Assembly (NCBI GenBank): GCA_964477685.1
Contig: CAYZHK010000056.1
Location: 1 to 9,434, forward strand
Length of the DNA: 9,434 nt
Source: JACTUC01 sp964477685
GTDB lineage: Archaea; Thermoproteota; Methanomethylicia; Methanomethylicales; Methanomethylicaceae
Reading direction: 5' to 3'
The translations under genes were made by a program, and so were the position numbers. The notes under the pieces are model-generated. The model was given only the letters and a program-made list of their open reading frames with translations, searched no databases and was not told where the DNA came from. Shown here in pieces: positions 1 through 7,145 of this stretch; within the stretch, counting starts at the first letter, position 1, and the number at the start of each line of letters is the position of its first letter.

Positions 1-74
1 GTTCCAGGGTCGTCTACCTGGAGGGCGAAAGAGAGGTCCCGCTGCCTCCAAAGGGCTGGGAGCACCTGAAATGA
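1..74 (+). CDS. C-terminal end of an unidentified protein (5' truncated)
   Basis: The frame starting at base 3 is open from the window edge to a TGA at 72-74 and encodes about 23 residues ending in PPKGWEHLK. The other two forward frames also stay open over much of this short stretch, so the choice rests on composition: this frame has the acidic/basic, valine-rich look of its neighbours. It ends 18 bases before the start of the radical SAM gene and lies in the same frame, so the two genes are probably cotranscribed. Too little protein is visible to name a family. Confidence 0.5.
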   Translation, partial: SRVVYLEGEREVPLPPKGWEHLK

Positions 75-92
75 TGGCGGCGGATCGATGAT

Positions 93-1799
93 TTGAGGGC
101 CCTTATCATTGATGGATATACCGACGAGCCAGCCGGCCTCGGCGTCCCTCCGTACCTAGATGTCTACCCCCGCTACATAGCCGGGGCGATATGGGATGCC
201 GACACGACCGCAGACATCCGCTACATCACCATTGACCAGCTCCGGCACGACCCTAAGGCCGTGGAGACCATATCCGCAACGTCGGAGCTGGCCGTCTTGG
301 TTGCGGGAGTGACCGTCCCCGGAAAATACCTGAGCGGCTCACCCGCCACCGCAAGGGACGCGTTGGCAATCCCCAACCGGCTGAGGTCAAGGCACACCAT
401 CCTCTGCGGCCCCGCCGCCCGCTTCGGCTTCGGGCACGGGGGAGGGACCATGACCGAGATCCCCCGGGATCTCCCGTCCCTCTACGAATTCGTCATCTCG
501 GGGGACCCAGAGTGCGTGATCCGTGAACTTCTCTCCAACGGCTTCAACCCTCGGACGGACACCGACGCCGTGAGGTCCTGCTCCAACGACGTCAATGGCT
601 ACGCGGCGAAGGGTGCCAAGATCATTGAGCAGCACCCCTGCTTCCCGGACGGCCTGATCTGCGAGCTGGAGACCTTCCGTGGCTGCCCGCGCTCCCTGAG
701 TGGAGGCTGCTCCTTCTGCACGGAGCCGCTGCACGGTACGCCTGACTTCAGGTCCGTTGCAGGCATAGCGAAGGAGATGCGTGCGCTGGCCTCCTCAGGG
801 GCAGTGAACTTCAGGTTCGGACGGCAGCCTGACCTGCTCATTTTCGGATCGAAGGACGAGAACGAGTGCCCGGAGCCCAACCCGTCGGCCCTGAAAAGGC
901 TCTTCACCGCTGCCCGGAGGGCTGCCCCAGACCTGAGGGTCCTTCACATAGACAACATCAACCCCACCACCATATTCCACCACCCCAATTCGTCCGAGGA
1001 GGCGCTGAGGCACATAGTCGAGCTCCACACGCCGGGTGATGTGGCGGCCCTGGGGATCGAGTCCGCGGATGAGGACGTGGTCCGGAAGAACAACCTCAAG
1101 GTCTACCCTGACGGCGCCCTCTTCGCCATCTCTGTGATAAACGGCATAGGCAATCAGCGGGGGGAAAATGGCATGCCCCACCTCCTGCCGGGGGTCAACT
1201 TTGTCTACGGGCTTCCGGGGGAGACCAAGAGCACCTTCTCCGCCAACTACTGGTTCATGAGGAAAGTCCTCGAGATGGGCCTCCTGGTGCGCCGCATCAA
1301 CCTGAGGCAGCTCATGGTAATGCCCTCCACCCGCCTGGCATCCTTCGGCGACCACTTGGCAAGGAAGCACCGGCAGCTCTTCGTCAGGCACAAGATGCAG
1401 ATGAGGGCCGATGTGGACAGGCCGATGCTGGAGAGGATCATTCCCACCTGGACGGTGATGAGGGGCGTCAGAACCGAACTCGTCGAAGGGAGGATGACAT
1501 GGTCAAGGCAGATCGGGTCCTACCCGCTACTGGTGGGGATCCCTGCCGTCAAGCCTCTTGGGGTTTTTCTGGATGTGGCCGTCCTCTCCCATGGGCCCCG
1601 CTCCGTGGGGGGTCTCCCGGTGCCCATGAGGATCAACAGCATGGGCCTCAGGGAGCTTCAGTCTATTCCTGGGATCGGCTCAAAGAGGGCAGCCACCCTG
1701 GTCCGGAGGAGGCCCTTCAGGAGCGAAGAGGAACTGGGGGCCGCCATCGACGACAGAACCATCTTCGAACCGATGGCAGGCCTGCTGAACTTCGCATAA
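93..1799 (+). CDS. Radical SAM protein with C-terminal helix-hairpin-helix (COG1031-like)
   Basis: A 568-residue protein that appears to be the archaeal 'Fe-S oxidoreductase with C-terminal HhH' family; its substrate is not known to me. The N-terminal ~150 residues look like a Rossmann-type (B12-binding-like) region beginning ALIIDGYTDEPAGLGVPPY. The radical SAM core follows, with the cluster cysteines at C198, C206 and C209 in RGCPRSLSGGCSFC. This is CX7CX2C rather than the usual CX3CX2C. A second conserved stretch, NFVYGLPGET, fits the later part of the TIM barrel. Residues about 521-545 form a helix-hairpin-helix with IPGIGSKRA, which suggests nucleic-acid contact. The start is TTG at 93: an in-frame TGA lies at 72-74 with no ATG or GTG between, and family members begin just before this ALIIDGY stretch. 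The Shine-Dalgarno signal is weak. The HhH suggests a tRNA, rRNA or DNA substrate, but that is inference. Confidence 0.85.
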   Translation: MRALIIDGYTDEPAGLGVPPYLDVYPRYIAGAIWDADTTADIRYITIDQLRHDPKAVETISATSELAVLVAGVTVPGKYLSGSPATARDALAIPNRLRSRHTILCGPAARFGFGHGGGTMTEIPRDLPSLYEFVISGDPECVIRELLSNGFNPRTDTDAVRSCSNDVNGYAAKGAKIIEQHPCFPDGLICELETFRGCPRSLSGGCSFCTEPLHGTPDFRSVAGIAKEMRALASSGAVNFRFGRQPDLLIFGSKDENECPEPNPSALKRLFTAARRAAPDLRVLHIDNINPTTIFHHPNSSEEALRHIVELHTPGDVAALGIESADEDVVRKNNLKVYPDGALFAISVINGIGNQRGENGMPHLLPGVNFVYGLPGETKSTFSANYWFMRKVLEMGLLVRRINLRQLMVMPSTRLASFGDHLARKHRQLFVRHKMQMRADVDRPMLERIIPTWTVMRGVRTELVEGRMTWSRQIGSYPLLVGIPAVKPLGVFLDVAVLSHGPRSVGGLPVPMRINSMGLRELQSIPGIGSKRAATLVRRRPFRSEEELGAAIDDRTIFEPMAGLLNFA

Positions 1800-1810
1800 C
1801 ATTTAACGGT
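1800..1810 (+). promoter_or_regulatory. Weak TATA-like box for the universal stress protein gene
   Basis: The stretch CATTTAAC in the 32-base gap is centred about 28 bases before the ATG at 1832. This is the distance expected if transcription starts at or near the start codon (leaderless). The box is a poor match and the gap is short, so read-through from the radical SAM gene is equally possible. Confidence 0.3.
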
Positions 1811-1831
1811 CGGATTGACGTAGTTTTTACT

Positions 1832-2275
1832 ATGGGAACAATAGACAAGATCCTTGTGCCGGTTGACGGCTCCGAGTACATGGCTGAGGAGTTGCAGGTT
1901 GCCTGCCAGTTTTCAAAGCTCCTGACCGCAGAAGTGACCATACTGCACGTCGTGGTGATGCCCGTCGCCACAGAGCCGGCGGGCATGTCCGAGGTCACCA
2001 AGCAGCTGGAGGATGCCGGGAACAAAATACTCGCCGATGCCCAGAAGATGGCTGTCGACTGCGGCGTCAAGCCCAGGTTGGAGATGGACTTCTCGGTGGG
2101 GAACCCGGGCATGCGCATAATCAAGATGGGGGATGCGATGGGGGCTGGCATGATAATCATCGGTGCCAAGGGAAAGAACCGGTTGCGCGAGATCCTCATG
2201 GGCAGCGTCGCCAACACCGTGGTCAACAACGCCCACTGCCTTGTCCTGGTGGTCCGCCTCTGTGAGAAGCCCTGA
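1832..2275 (+). CDS. Universal stress protein (UspA family), ATP-binding type
   Basis: A 147-residue single-domain Usp protein, the usual length for the family. It begins with the typical first strand KILVPVDGSEYMAEEL, where the Asp is the conserved nucleotide-site residue. It ends with the ATP-binding signature G-x2-G-x9-G-S, visible as GAKGKNRLREILMGS near residues 112-126, followed by VANTVVNNAHCLVLVV. Usp proteins are cytoplasmic nucleotide-binding proteins linked to stress survival; which stress cannot be told here. The frame is open further upstream, but that part overlaps the radical SAM gene and has no Usp similarity, so ATG 1832 is the clear start. The gene follows the radical SAM gene after 32 bases and precedes uppP by 49 bases on the same strand. 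Confidence 0.93.
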   Translation: MGTIDKILVPVDGSEYMAEELQVACQFSKLLTAEVTILHVVVMPVATEPAGMSEVTKQLEDAGNKILADAQKMAVDCGVKPRLEMDFSVGNPGMRIIKMGDAMGAGMIIIGAKGKNRLREILMGSVANTVVNNAHCLVLVVRLCEKP

Positions 2276-2294
2276 GCATCAGCCTTTCGCCATC

Positions 2295-2303
2295 GATAAA
2301 TAT
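2295..2303 (+). promoter_or_regulatory. TATA box for uppP, leaderless spacing
   Basis: GATAAATAT in the gap after the Usp gene is centred about 26 bases before the uppP ATG at 2325. No Shine-Dalgarno sequence precedes the ATG (the preceding bases are AAGCTTAGCCC). Both facts point to a leaderless transcript starting at or next to the start codon. Confidence 0.55.
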
Positions 2304-2324
2304 CCCCTAAAACAAGCTTAGCCC

Positions 2325-3089
2325 ATGGATTTGGCATCCGCCCTGCTCCTCGCGCTGGTACAGGGATTGACCGAGTGGCTGCCCGTATCGAGCTCAGGCC
2401 ACCTGGTGGTCTTCCAGCAGCTATTGGGCTTGGACGCTCCCGTCGCCTTCGACATACTACTCCACCTCGGCACCCTGGCCTCGGTAATCGCCTACTTCTG
2501 GCGCGACATCATCGCGCTAATCAAGGGCTTCTTCACATTTGACCGCGGCAACCCAGACTTCAGGGCTGTGCTGCTTCTGGTCATCGGTTCCATTCCGGCA
2601 GCCCTCGCAGCCCTCTTCCTGCTTGACCTCTTCGAATCCTTCTTCTCCAACCTGCTGGCCGTTGGCGCAGGCTTCATCACCACTGCCGCCATCCTCGCCC
2701 TATCGAGGTTCCACCGTGGCAATGGCGAAATAGGATGGCCGACTGCCCTCACCATTGGGCTCTTCCAAGCACTGGCGCTGATCCCAGGCATCTCCCGGAG
2801 CGGATCCACAATCTCATCGGGCCTCTTCTCGGGTGCGGAGAAGCAGAAAGCCTTCAGGTTCGCCTTCCTCCTCTCTATTCCTGCCATCATCGGCGCCACA
2901 GCCGTAGAGGTGATCAAGGCACCTGCCATCGCCCTCGACCCCAACAGCGTCATTGCCATGGCGGTGGCCGCTGTTGTGGGCTATCTCGCCATTAGGGCAG
3001 TGAAGAGGTTCGTCATGTCCGACAGGTTCTACCTCTTTGCCATCTACTGCCTGGCGATCGGCCTCGCAGTAACCGCATGGGCGCTCTGA
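2325..3089 (+). CDS. uppP: Undecaprenyl/polyprenyl-diphosphate phosphatase (UppP/BacA family)
   Basis: A 254-residue, strongly hydrophobic integral membrane protein with about eight predicted membrane segments. It is close to the family's usual ~265-270 residues. Both catalytic signatures are visible: QGLTEWLPVSSSGH at residues 13-26 (the (E/Q)xxxE motif with E17, and H26) and PGISRSGST at 154-162 (the Arg of the PGxSRSxxT motif is R158). The enzyme removes a phosphate from C55-type or other long-chain isoprenyl diphosphates to recycle the lipid carrier. In an archaeon the substrate is presumably a dolichyl-type or similar polyprenyl diphosphate used in glycan and N-glycosylation pathways (inference). 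It is transcribed from its own promoter and followed by an inverted repeat with a T run. Confidence 0.95.
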   Translation: MDLASALLLALVQGLTEWLPVSSSGHLVVFQQLLGLDAPVAFDILLHLGTLASVIAYFWRDIIALIKGFFTFDRGNPDFRAVLLLVIGSIPAALAALFLLDLFESFFSNLLAVGAGFITTAAILALSRFHRGNGEIGWPTALTIGLFQALALIPGISRSGSTISSGLFSGAEKQKAFRFAFLLSIPAIIGATAVEVIKAPAIALDPNSVIAMAVAAVVGYLAIRAVKRFVMSDRFYLFAIYCLAIGLAVTAWAL

Positions 3090-3157
3090 CAGCATTGGGC
3101 AGGCCGCAGCCGCTTTTCGCGACTCTCTCCCGGCTGAAACTGTCCCCTGCCGCCGGA

Positions 3158-3201
3158 GGACCATCGGCCACGGTCATCCCGATGGTCCAGTGAAGGTTTT
3201 T
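3158..3201 (+). terminator. 10-bp perfect inverted repeat followed by T5: terminator or operator
   Basis: GGACCATCGG at 3158-3167 and CCGATGGTCC at 3179-3188 are exact reverse complements separated by 11 bases. A run of five T lies at 3197-3201. Placed 69 bases after the uppP stop, this could form a hairpin and T-rich terminator for uppP. It also lies about 25 bases upstream of the TATA box of the RecA-like gene, so an operator for a dimeric regulator is an equally good reading. The sequence cannot decide between the two. Confidence 0.5.
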
Positions 3202-3213
3202 GGGGGCGAAAGT

Positions 3214-3223
3214 GATCTATATG
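3214..3223 (+). promoter_or_regulatory. TATA box of the RecA-like/PolB operon
   Basis: GATCTATATG is the only AT-rich stretch in the gap before the RecA-like gene. It is centred near 3219, which predicts a transcription start near 3245-3249. That falls on the in-frame GTG at 3249 rather than the GTG at 3231, so the mRNA may be leaderless from 3249. Confidence 0.5.
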
Positions 3224-3230
3224 CCCCTGG

Positions 3231-4295
3231 GTGCTTCATGTGGTTGCCGTGACCTCCTCCTTCGTGAGGGCATCAGCCCTGCGGGAAAGCGGTAATGCCC
3301 TGACCACCGGCTATGGCGCCCTGGACACCCTCATCGGTCCGCTGCGCGGGGGGAGGCTGCACGCCTTCTATGGCACATCCGACTTCATTGACGAGCTCGC
3401 CCACAGGCTCGTGGTCCGCTGCTCGAGGGAGGGGCTCGTTGCCTACATGAACAACACCAACTACTACCGTGAAAAGACCCTCCTCAGGGCCGACCTGCTG
3501 GCGGCCCAGGCAAAGGCGGAGGGGCTTGAACCGTCGAGCGTCTTGGAGGGTGTCTACTTCGTCGCGGCGTACAGCGAGTTCAGGCAGCAGAAGGCCACAG
3601 CCGCCCTCGAGGCCGCGGTAAGGCAGCAGCCGTCCACCCACATGATCCTGGTCCACAACATAGCCGCCTTCGTTGAGGGGAACGAGAAGAACCGCCAGGC
3701 GGTGATGGATGGCATCCACCGCTCCGTCTCCGCCCTCTGGCGCCTGGCTGCGGAGAGGGACCTTGTGATGGTGGTCACCGCGAAGGCAGACGCCCTTCCG
3801 GCCATGGCCGCAGAGCTGGCAGCCGTCGTGGTCAGGGTGAGGGAGCGGAGCGGCGGGCTGCAGGCATTGCTCCTGAAGCACCCGGAGAAGGCCACGCCGG
3901 CGGTGGCGCAGCCCTCCTGCGGACCGGAGGCGGCGCCCGGGAAGGGATCTGACGGAGGTGAAACGCTCATGGGAAGAGTCACGCCGCCCTTCAGGCAGCT
4001 CTACCAGGAGCTCCTGGAGAGGCTGAGGAGAAACTACCTGCCGCTGCTCAGGGATCCGATCCACAGGAAGGGGTTTGATGCCCTGCTCAGCGGGGCATGG
4101 GACAGGGAGCACGCCGCCATGGGGAACTCGGAGACGCCCCTGGTCCTGGACGCACTCAACCTGACCGCCAACATCCACAACAGCGGAGCCATAGAGGAGC
4201 TGAGGGAGGCCTCCCTGGAGTGTGCGAAGAGGATGGAGGCGCTGGAGGAGCGGCTCAGGCGGCTCGAGGCCTCGCCCCTGCCCAAGGAAGGCTAG
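3231..4295 (+). CDS. Inactivated RadA/RecA-fold protein with helical C-terminal extension
   Basis: Up to 354 residues. Residues 25-215 follow the RadA/RadB core order: TTGYGALDTLIG (RadA-like TG...LD.LLGGG), then LHAFYGTSDFIDEL where the P-loop should be, MILVHNIAAF where Walker B should be, and VVTAKADALPA where RadA has its VTNQV segment. The Walker A lysine and glycines are missing and the Walker B aspartate is replaced by H142, so ATP hydrolysis is unlikely. Residues ~215-245 form a Gly/Pro/Ala-rich linker. Residues ~250-354 form a helical extension I do not recognise, ending in a probable coiled coil at 321-346. The start is uncertain: GTG 3231 gives the longest frame, while GTG 3249 fits the TATA spacing better. 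It is followed after 18 bases by the PolB gene, so the two are almost certainly cotranscribed. A structural or recruiting role for the polymerase is inferred, by analogy with bacterial ImuA. Confidence 0.8.
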   Translation: MLHVVAVTSSFVRASALRESGNALTTGYGALDTLIGPLRGGRLHAFYGTSDFIDELAHRLVVRCSREGLVAYMNNTNYYREKTLLRADLLAAQAKAEGLEPSSVLEGVYFVAAYSEFRQQKATAALEAAVRQQPSTHMILVHNIAAFVEGNEKNRQAVMDGIHRSVSALWRLAAERDLVMVVTAKADALPAMAAELAAVVVRVRERSGGLQALLLKHPEKATPAVAQPSCGPEAAPGKGSDGGETLMGRVTPPFRQLYQELLERLRRNYLPLLRDPIHRKGFDALLSGAWDREHAAMGNSETPLVLDALNLTANIHNSGAIEELREASLECAKRMEALEERLRRLEASPLPKEG

Positions 4296-4301
4296 ACCGC
4301 C

Positions 4302-4308
4302 GGGGTGG
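4302..4308 (+). promoter_or_regulatory. Shine-Dalgarno that sets the PolB start at ATG 4314
   Basis: GGGGTGG ends five bases before ATG 4314 and matches the archaeal GGAGGTGATC consensus in part. The in-frame GTG at 4305 lies inside this ribosome binding site, which makes it a poor start. Confidence 0.55.
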
Positions 4309-4313
4309 GACCC

Positions 4314-6446
4314 ATGGAACGGCTGAGGGGCTGGCTGCTGGACGCCTACATCCATGGGTCCAAGGCGGTCCTCTGGGTCAAGGGCGAGGACGGCGCCACG
4401 CTCCGCCTCACCGACGGCTACGCACCCTTCTTCCATGTGGAGGCGGGAGAGGGTGTGGGCGAGGACAACCTCCTCTACCGCCTCTCGGAATGCCCGGAGG
4501 TGAGATCCGCTAGGGTGGAGACGCTGCTGACCTCCCTCCAGCACGGCAGGCCGCGGAGGCTGGTGCGGGTGGAGGCCCATGGCACCGACGGCTTCAGAGA
4601 CCTCGTCGCCTCGGTCGGGGGGAGCGTGCTGGTCTCGAGGGTCTACAACGCCGGCATGAGGCACATCCAGCGGTACCTCTTCACCCGCCTCCCCATAGAG
4701 CCCTCCAGCAGGGTCCTGGTCTCCCACGAGGGGGGGCGCCTCCTCTCCATGGAGCGCCTCGACGATTTGGACGACCTCGCGCCGTCGCCGTTCAGCCTCC
4801 TTTGCTTCTTCCCCCTCCTCCAGCCGCAGGAGAACGGGGCCATGGCCGTGGCAGGCGTCAAGACGAAGTTCAGAGGCGAGATGCGGGAGTTCAGGTCCAT
4901 GGGCGGCTTCGCGGAGTACCTCCGGGAGGCCGACCCCGACCTCCTCTTCTCCCCCAAGTGCGACAGGATGGCCTACCCAGCCCTCAGGGAAGCCTTCATG
5001 GAGAGCGGTCTCCCCTTCGACCTGGGCAGGTGCGCCGACCGTGACCAGGTCAGGGCCCAGGGCTCCCTCGCCGGCAGGGTGGTCCTGGGGGACATCTTCT
5101 ACGGCTTCGACTCCGACGAGTGGGGCATAGCAGGGCTGGTGGAGAGGGCGCGGTTCTCCTTTGCCCCCATGGGCCTTTCCACGAGGTGGCTGAGCAACAA
5201 GAGCATAGACTCGCGCAACTGCTACGTCCTGCTCAGGCGGGGCTACGCCATAGCGAAAGAGGAGTTCTTCGAGGAGGCGAGGCCCCTCAGGGCCCTCCCG
5301 GAGAGGGACAGGGGAGGGATCACCATGACGCCCGAGGCCGGGCGGCTGCACGAGAACGTGGCCGCCCTGGACTTTGACTCCCAGTACCCGAACATAATCC
5401 TCAGGAGCAACCTCAGCTACGAGAGCCCCTCCGGGGGCGGCGGCGGGATGGGGATACTGCCCGAGGTTATCGGCCCCTGTCTCGAGAGGCGCCTCCGCCT
5501 CAAGAAGGTGAAGAGAATGCTGCCTGCCGGGAGCAGGGAGAGGCTCTACTGCGAGCAGAGGGTGGACGCCCTGAAGATGATACTCGTAACGGCGTATGGC
5601 ATAGCGGGCTGCTGCAGGAACCGCTTCGGCAACGTGGTGGCCTTCGAGGAGATCAACAGGCGGTCCCGCGACTGCATGCTCAGGGCCAAGGCGGCGGCAG
5701 AGTCCCGGGGCTTCCATATCGTGTACTCCAACGTGGACTCCCTCTTCGTGAGGAGGAAGGGGGCCGCGGCTGCAGACTACGAGGCCCTTGCTGCCGAGAT
5801 TGCCGCCGCGACCGGAATGCCCATTTCCCTGGACAAGCACTTCCGCTTCGTAGCCTTCCTTCCCCTGAAGAGCGACCCTTCGTCATCCGCCCTCAACCAC
5901 TACTTTGGCCTCACCAGCGAAGGGAGGGTGGAGGCGAGGGGAATAGAGCTGAGGCGCTCCGACACGCCGGAGTTCGTAAGGTCCTTCCAGGAGGAGCTCA
6001 TACGGACCGTCCTGGACCATGCCGACGCGGAGGCGGTCCTCGCGGACGGGGTGCCGAAGGGGATGGCACTGCTGGGCGCCGCCGCCGAGAGGGTGAGGCT
6101 AGGTGATGTGGCGCCAGGGGAGCTGGTGATCAGGAGGCGACTTGGGAAGAGCATCGGGGAGTACGCCGCCAGCGTCGCTCAGAGGTCGGCGGCGCTGCAG
6201 CTGCTCCACGCAGGACAGGGGCTGGAGGTGGGCGACGACGTCCCATTCATATACACCGACCAGGACAACCCCAACCCCCTCTGCAGGGTCAGGGCGCCGG
6301 ACCTCTTCAGCGGGAGCTACGACAGGGAGGCGTACGTCAGGCTGCTGGAGGAGGCCGCCTCCACTGTCTGGAGGGGGATGGGCATCAACCCTGCGGGCCG
6401 CCCCTTGCCGGTCCCAACGCTGGAGAGGTGGATAGGATGCAGCTGA
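4314..6446 (+). CDS. Family B DNA polymerase, PolB2-like, exonuclease-dead with altered motifs B and C
   Basis: A 710-residue protein, short for archaeal PolB (about 770-800 or more). Residue numbers count from ATG 4314. The N-terminal/exonuclease half is recognisable only by layout: the ExoI position reads SLLCFFP (~161) without DxE; ExoII reads DPDLLFSPKCDRMAYPAL (207-224) without the Asn and Asp; ExoIII is not evident. Proofreading is therefore predicted lost. In the palm, motif A DFDSQYPNII is intact with metal ligand D353. Motif B is KMILVTAYG (421-429), keeping Lys, Tyr and Gly but changing the usual Asn-Ser to Val-Thr. Motif C is YSNVDS (471-476) instead of YGDTDS: the second, metal-binding Asp (D475) is kept and the first is Asn. 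The thumb has NHYFG, without the usual lysines of KKxY, and then RGIELRR. Both essential metal ligands survive, so low-fidelity synthesis remains possible. It is cotranscribed with the RecA-like protein and is unlikely to be the main replicase; a translesion role is inferred. Confidence 0.88.
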   Translation: MERLRGWLLDAYIHGSKAVLWVKGEDGATLRLTDGYAPFFHVEAGEGVGEDNLLYRLSECPEVRSARVETLLTSLQHGRPRRLVRVEAHGTDGFRDLVASVGGSVLVSRVYNAGMRHIQRYLFTRLPIEPSSRVLVSHEGGRLLSMERLDDLDDLAPSPFSLLCFFPLLQPQENGAMAVAGVKTKFRGEMREFRSMGGFAEYLREADPDLLFSPKCDRMAYPALREAFMESGLPFDLGRCADRDQVRAQGSLAGRVVLGDIFYGFDSDEWGIAGLVERARFSFAPMGLSTRWLSNKSIDSRNCYVLLRRGYAIAKEEFFEEARPLRALPERDRGGITMTPEAGRLHENVAALDFDSQYPNIILRSNLSYESPSGGGGGMGILPEVIGPCLERRLRLKKVKRMLPAGSRERLYCEQRVDALKMILVTAYGIAGCCRNRFGNVVAFEEINRRSRDCMLRAKAAAESRGFHIVYSNVDSLFVRRKGAAAADYEALAAEIAAATGMPISLDKHFRFVAFLPLKSDPSSSALNHYFGLTSEGRVEARGIELRRSDTPEFVRSFQEELIRTVLDHADAEAVLADGVPKGMALLGAAAERVRLGDVAPGELVIRRRLGKSIGEYAASVAQRSAALQLLHAGQGLEVGDDVPFIYTDQDNPNPLCRVRAPDLFSGSYDREAYVRLLEEAASTVWRGMGINPAGRPLPVPTLERWIGCS

Positions 6447-6454
6447 GCCCCACA

Positions 6455-7117
6455 CTATGGGAAGAAGCTCTTCCTGACCTCTTCGGCCGTGAAGGGCCCC
6501 CCATGGGATCCGTAAAATACCTTCGCGCCCCGTTCGAGGAGGAGCATCACGCTCTTGGTCACCTGCTCTTTGTCTTCGGCGAAGAGGGAATGGGAGGGTT
6601 TCTTGTGGTTGATCATGCCCCCCACCACCAGGTCGCCGACCAGGGCATCGCCGGACTGCAGGAGTACTGAGACGGAGCCGGCGGTATGGCCCGGCGTCGG
6701 TATGACCGAACCGCTGATGCCGAATTCCTTGAGGTCCATCTCGCCATCGATGATTATGTCCGGCTCGACGGGCTCCCAATCCTTCGAACCACGGCTTCCG
6801 GCCAGCCTGCCCAGGAAGGATGCCTTTCTTGCCGACCTGCTCCTGCCTGTCCTGAGGGCATCCATATCATTCCTGTGGATGGCTACCCTCGCCCCAAGGC
6901 TCTTTTTGAGCTCCGGCAGGCTGCCGATATGGTCCAGATGACCGTGCGTTATGACGATCAGTGAGAGCTCCTTGAGCTTCCCTTCTTCCCTTATGGCCGA
7001 TAATATCCTGTCGGCGTTGCCGGTGTAGCCAGTGTCCACCAGGATCAGCTTGCCGTTCTTTACCAGGTGCACATTGGAGTATTTCAGGAAAATCGGGATG
7101 ATCTGTTGCTGGGCCAT
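6455..7117 (-). CDS. Metallo-beta-lactamase-fold hydrolase (glyoxalase II-like)
   Basis: A 220-residue protein from the ATG at 7117, a normal length for a stand-alone MBL domain. All zinc ligands of the fold are present: HGHLDH (H58, H60, D62, H63), the PTPGHTAGS motif (H144), the GD motif (D162) and a C-terminal SHGG (H205), preceded by LILVDTG. The two-zinc site is therefore probably intact. The substrate cannot be told; thioester, lactone or phosphodiester hydrolysis are all known in the family. An in-frame GTG at 7126 lies about 26 bases downstream of the centre of the TATA-like stretch at 7146-7158, so a leaderless start three codons earlier is possible. The gene is convergent with PolB (8 bases between stops) and divergent from the hypothetical gene at 7237, so it is not part of the polymerase operon. 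Confidence 0.9.
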   Translation of the reverse strand: MAQQQIIPIFLKYSNVHLVKNGKLILVDTGYTGNADRILSAIREEGKLKELSLIVITHGHLDHIGSLPELKKSLGARVAIHRNDMDALRTGRSRSARKASFLGRLAGSRGSKDWEPVEPDIIIDGEMDLKEFGISGSVIPTPGHTAGSVSVLLQSGDALVGDLVVGGMINHKKPSHSLFAEDKEQVTKSVMLLLERGAKVFYGSHGGPFTAEEVRKSFFP

Positions 7118-7145
7118 GGACTGCACGCCTCGATTAACTCTGGAT

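Noticed and set aside
1499..1831. Upstream extension of the universal stress protein frame to an ATG at 1499
   Set aside because: It overlaps the radical SAM gene's HhH region in another frame and has no Usp similarity; the protein starts properly at 1832.
3231..4295. Reading the RecA-fold gene as an active KaiC/RadB ATPase
   Set aside because: The P-loop glycines and lysine and the Walker B aspartate are absent in the translated sequence.
3273..5840. An 855-codon open frame on the minus strand opposite the RecA-like and PolB genes
   Set aside because: It is antisense to two proteins with clear family motifs and has the His/Pro/Gly/Glu-rich composition of GC-rich antisense frames; no motif is recognisable.
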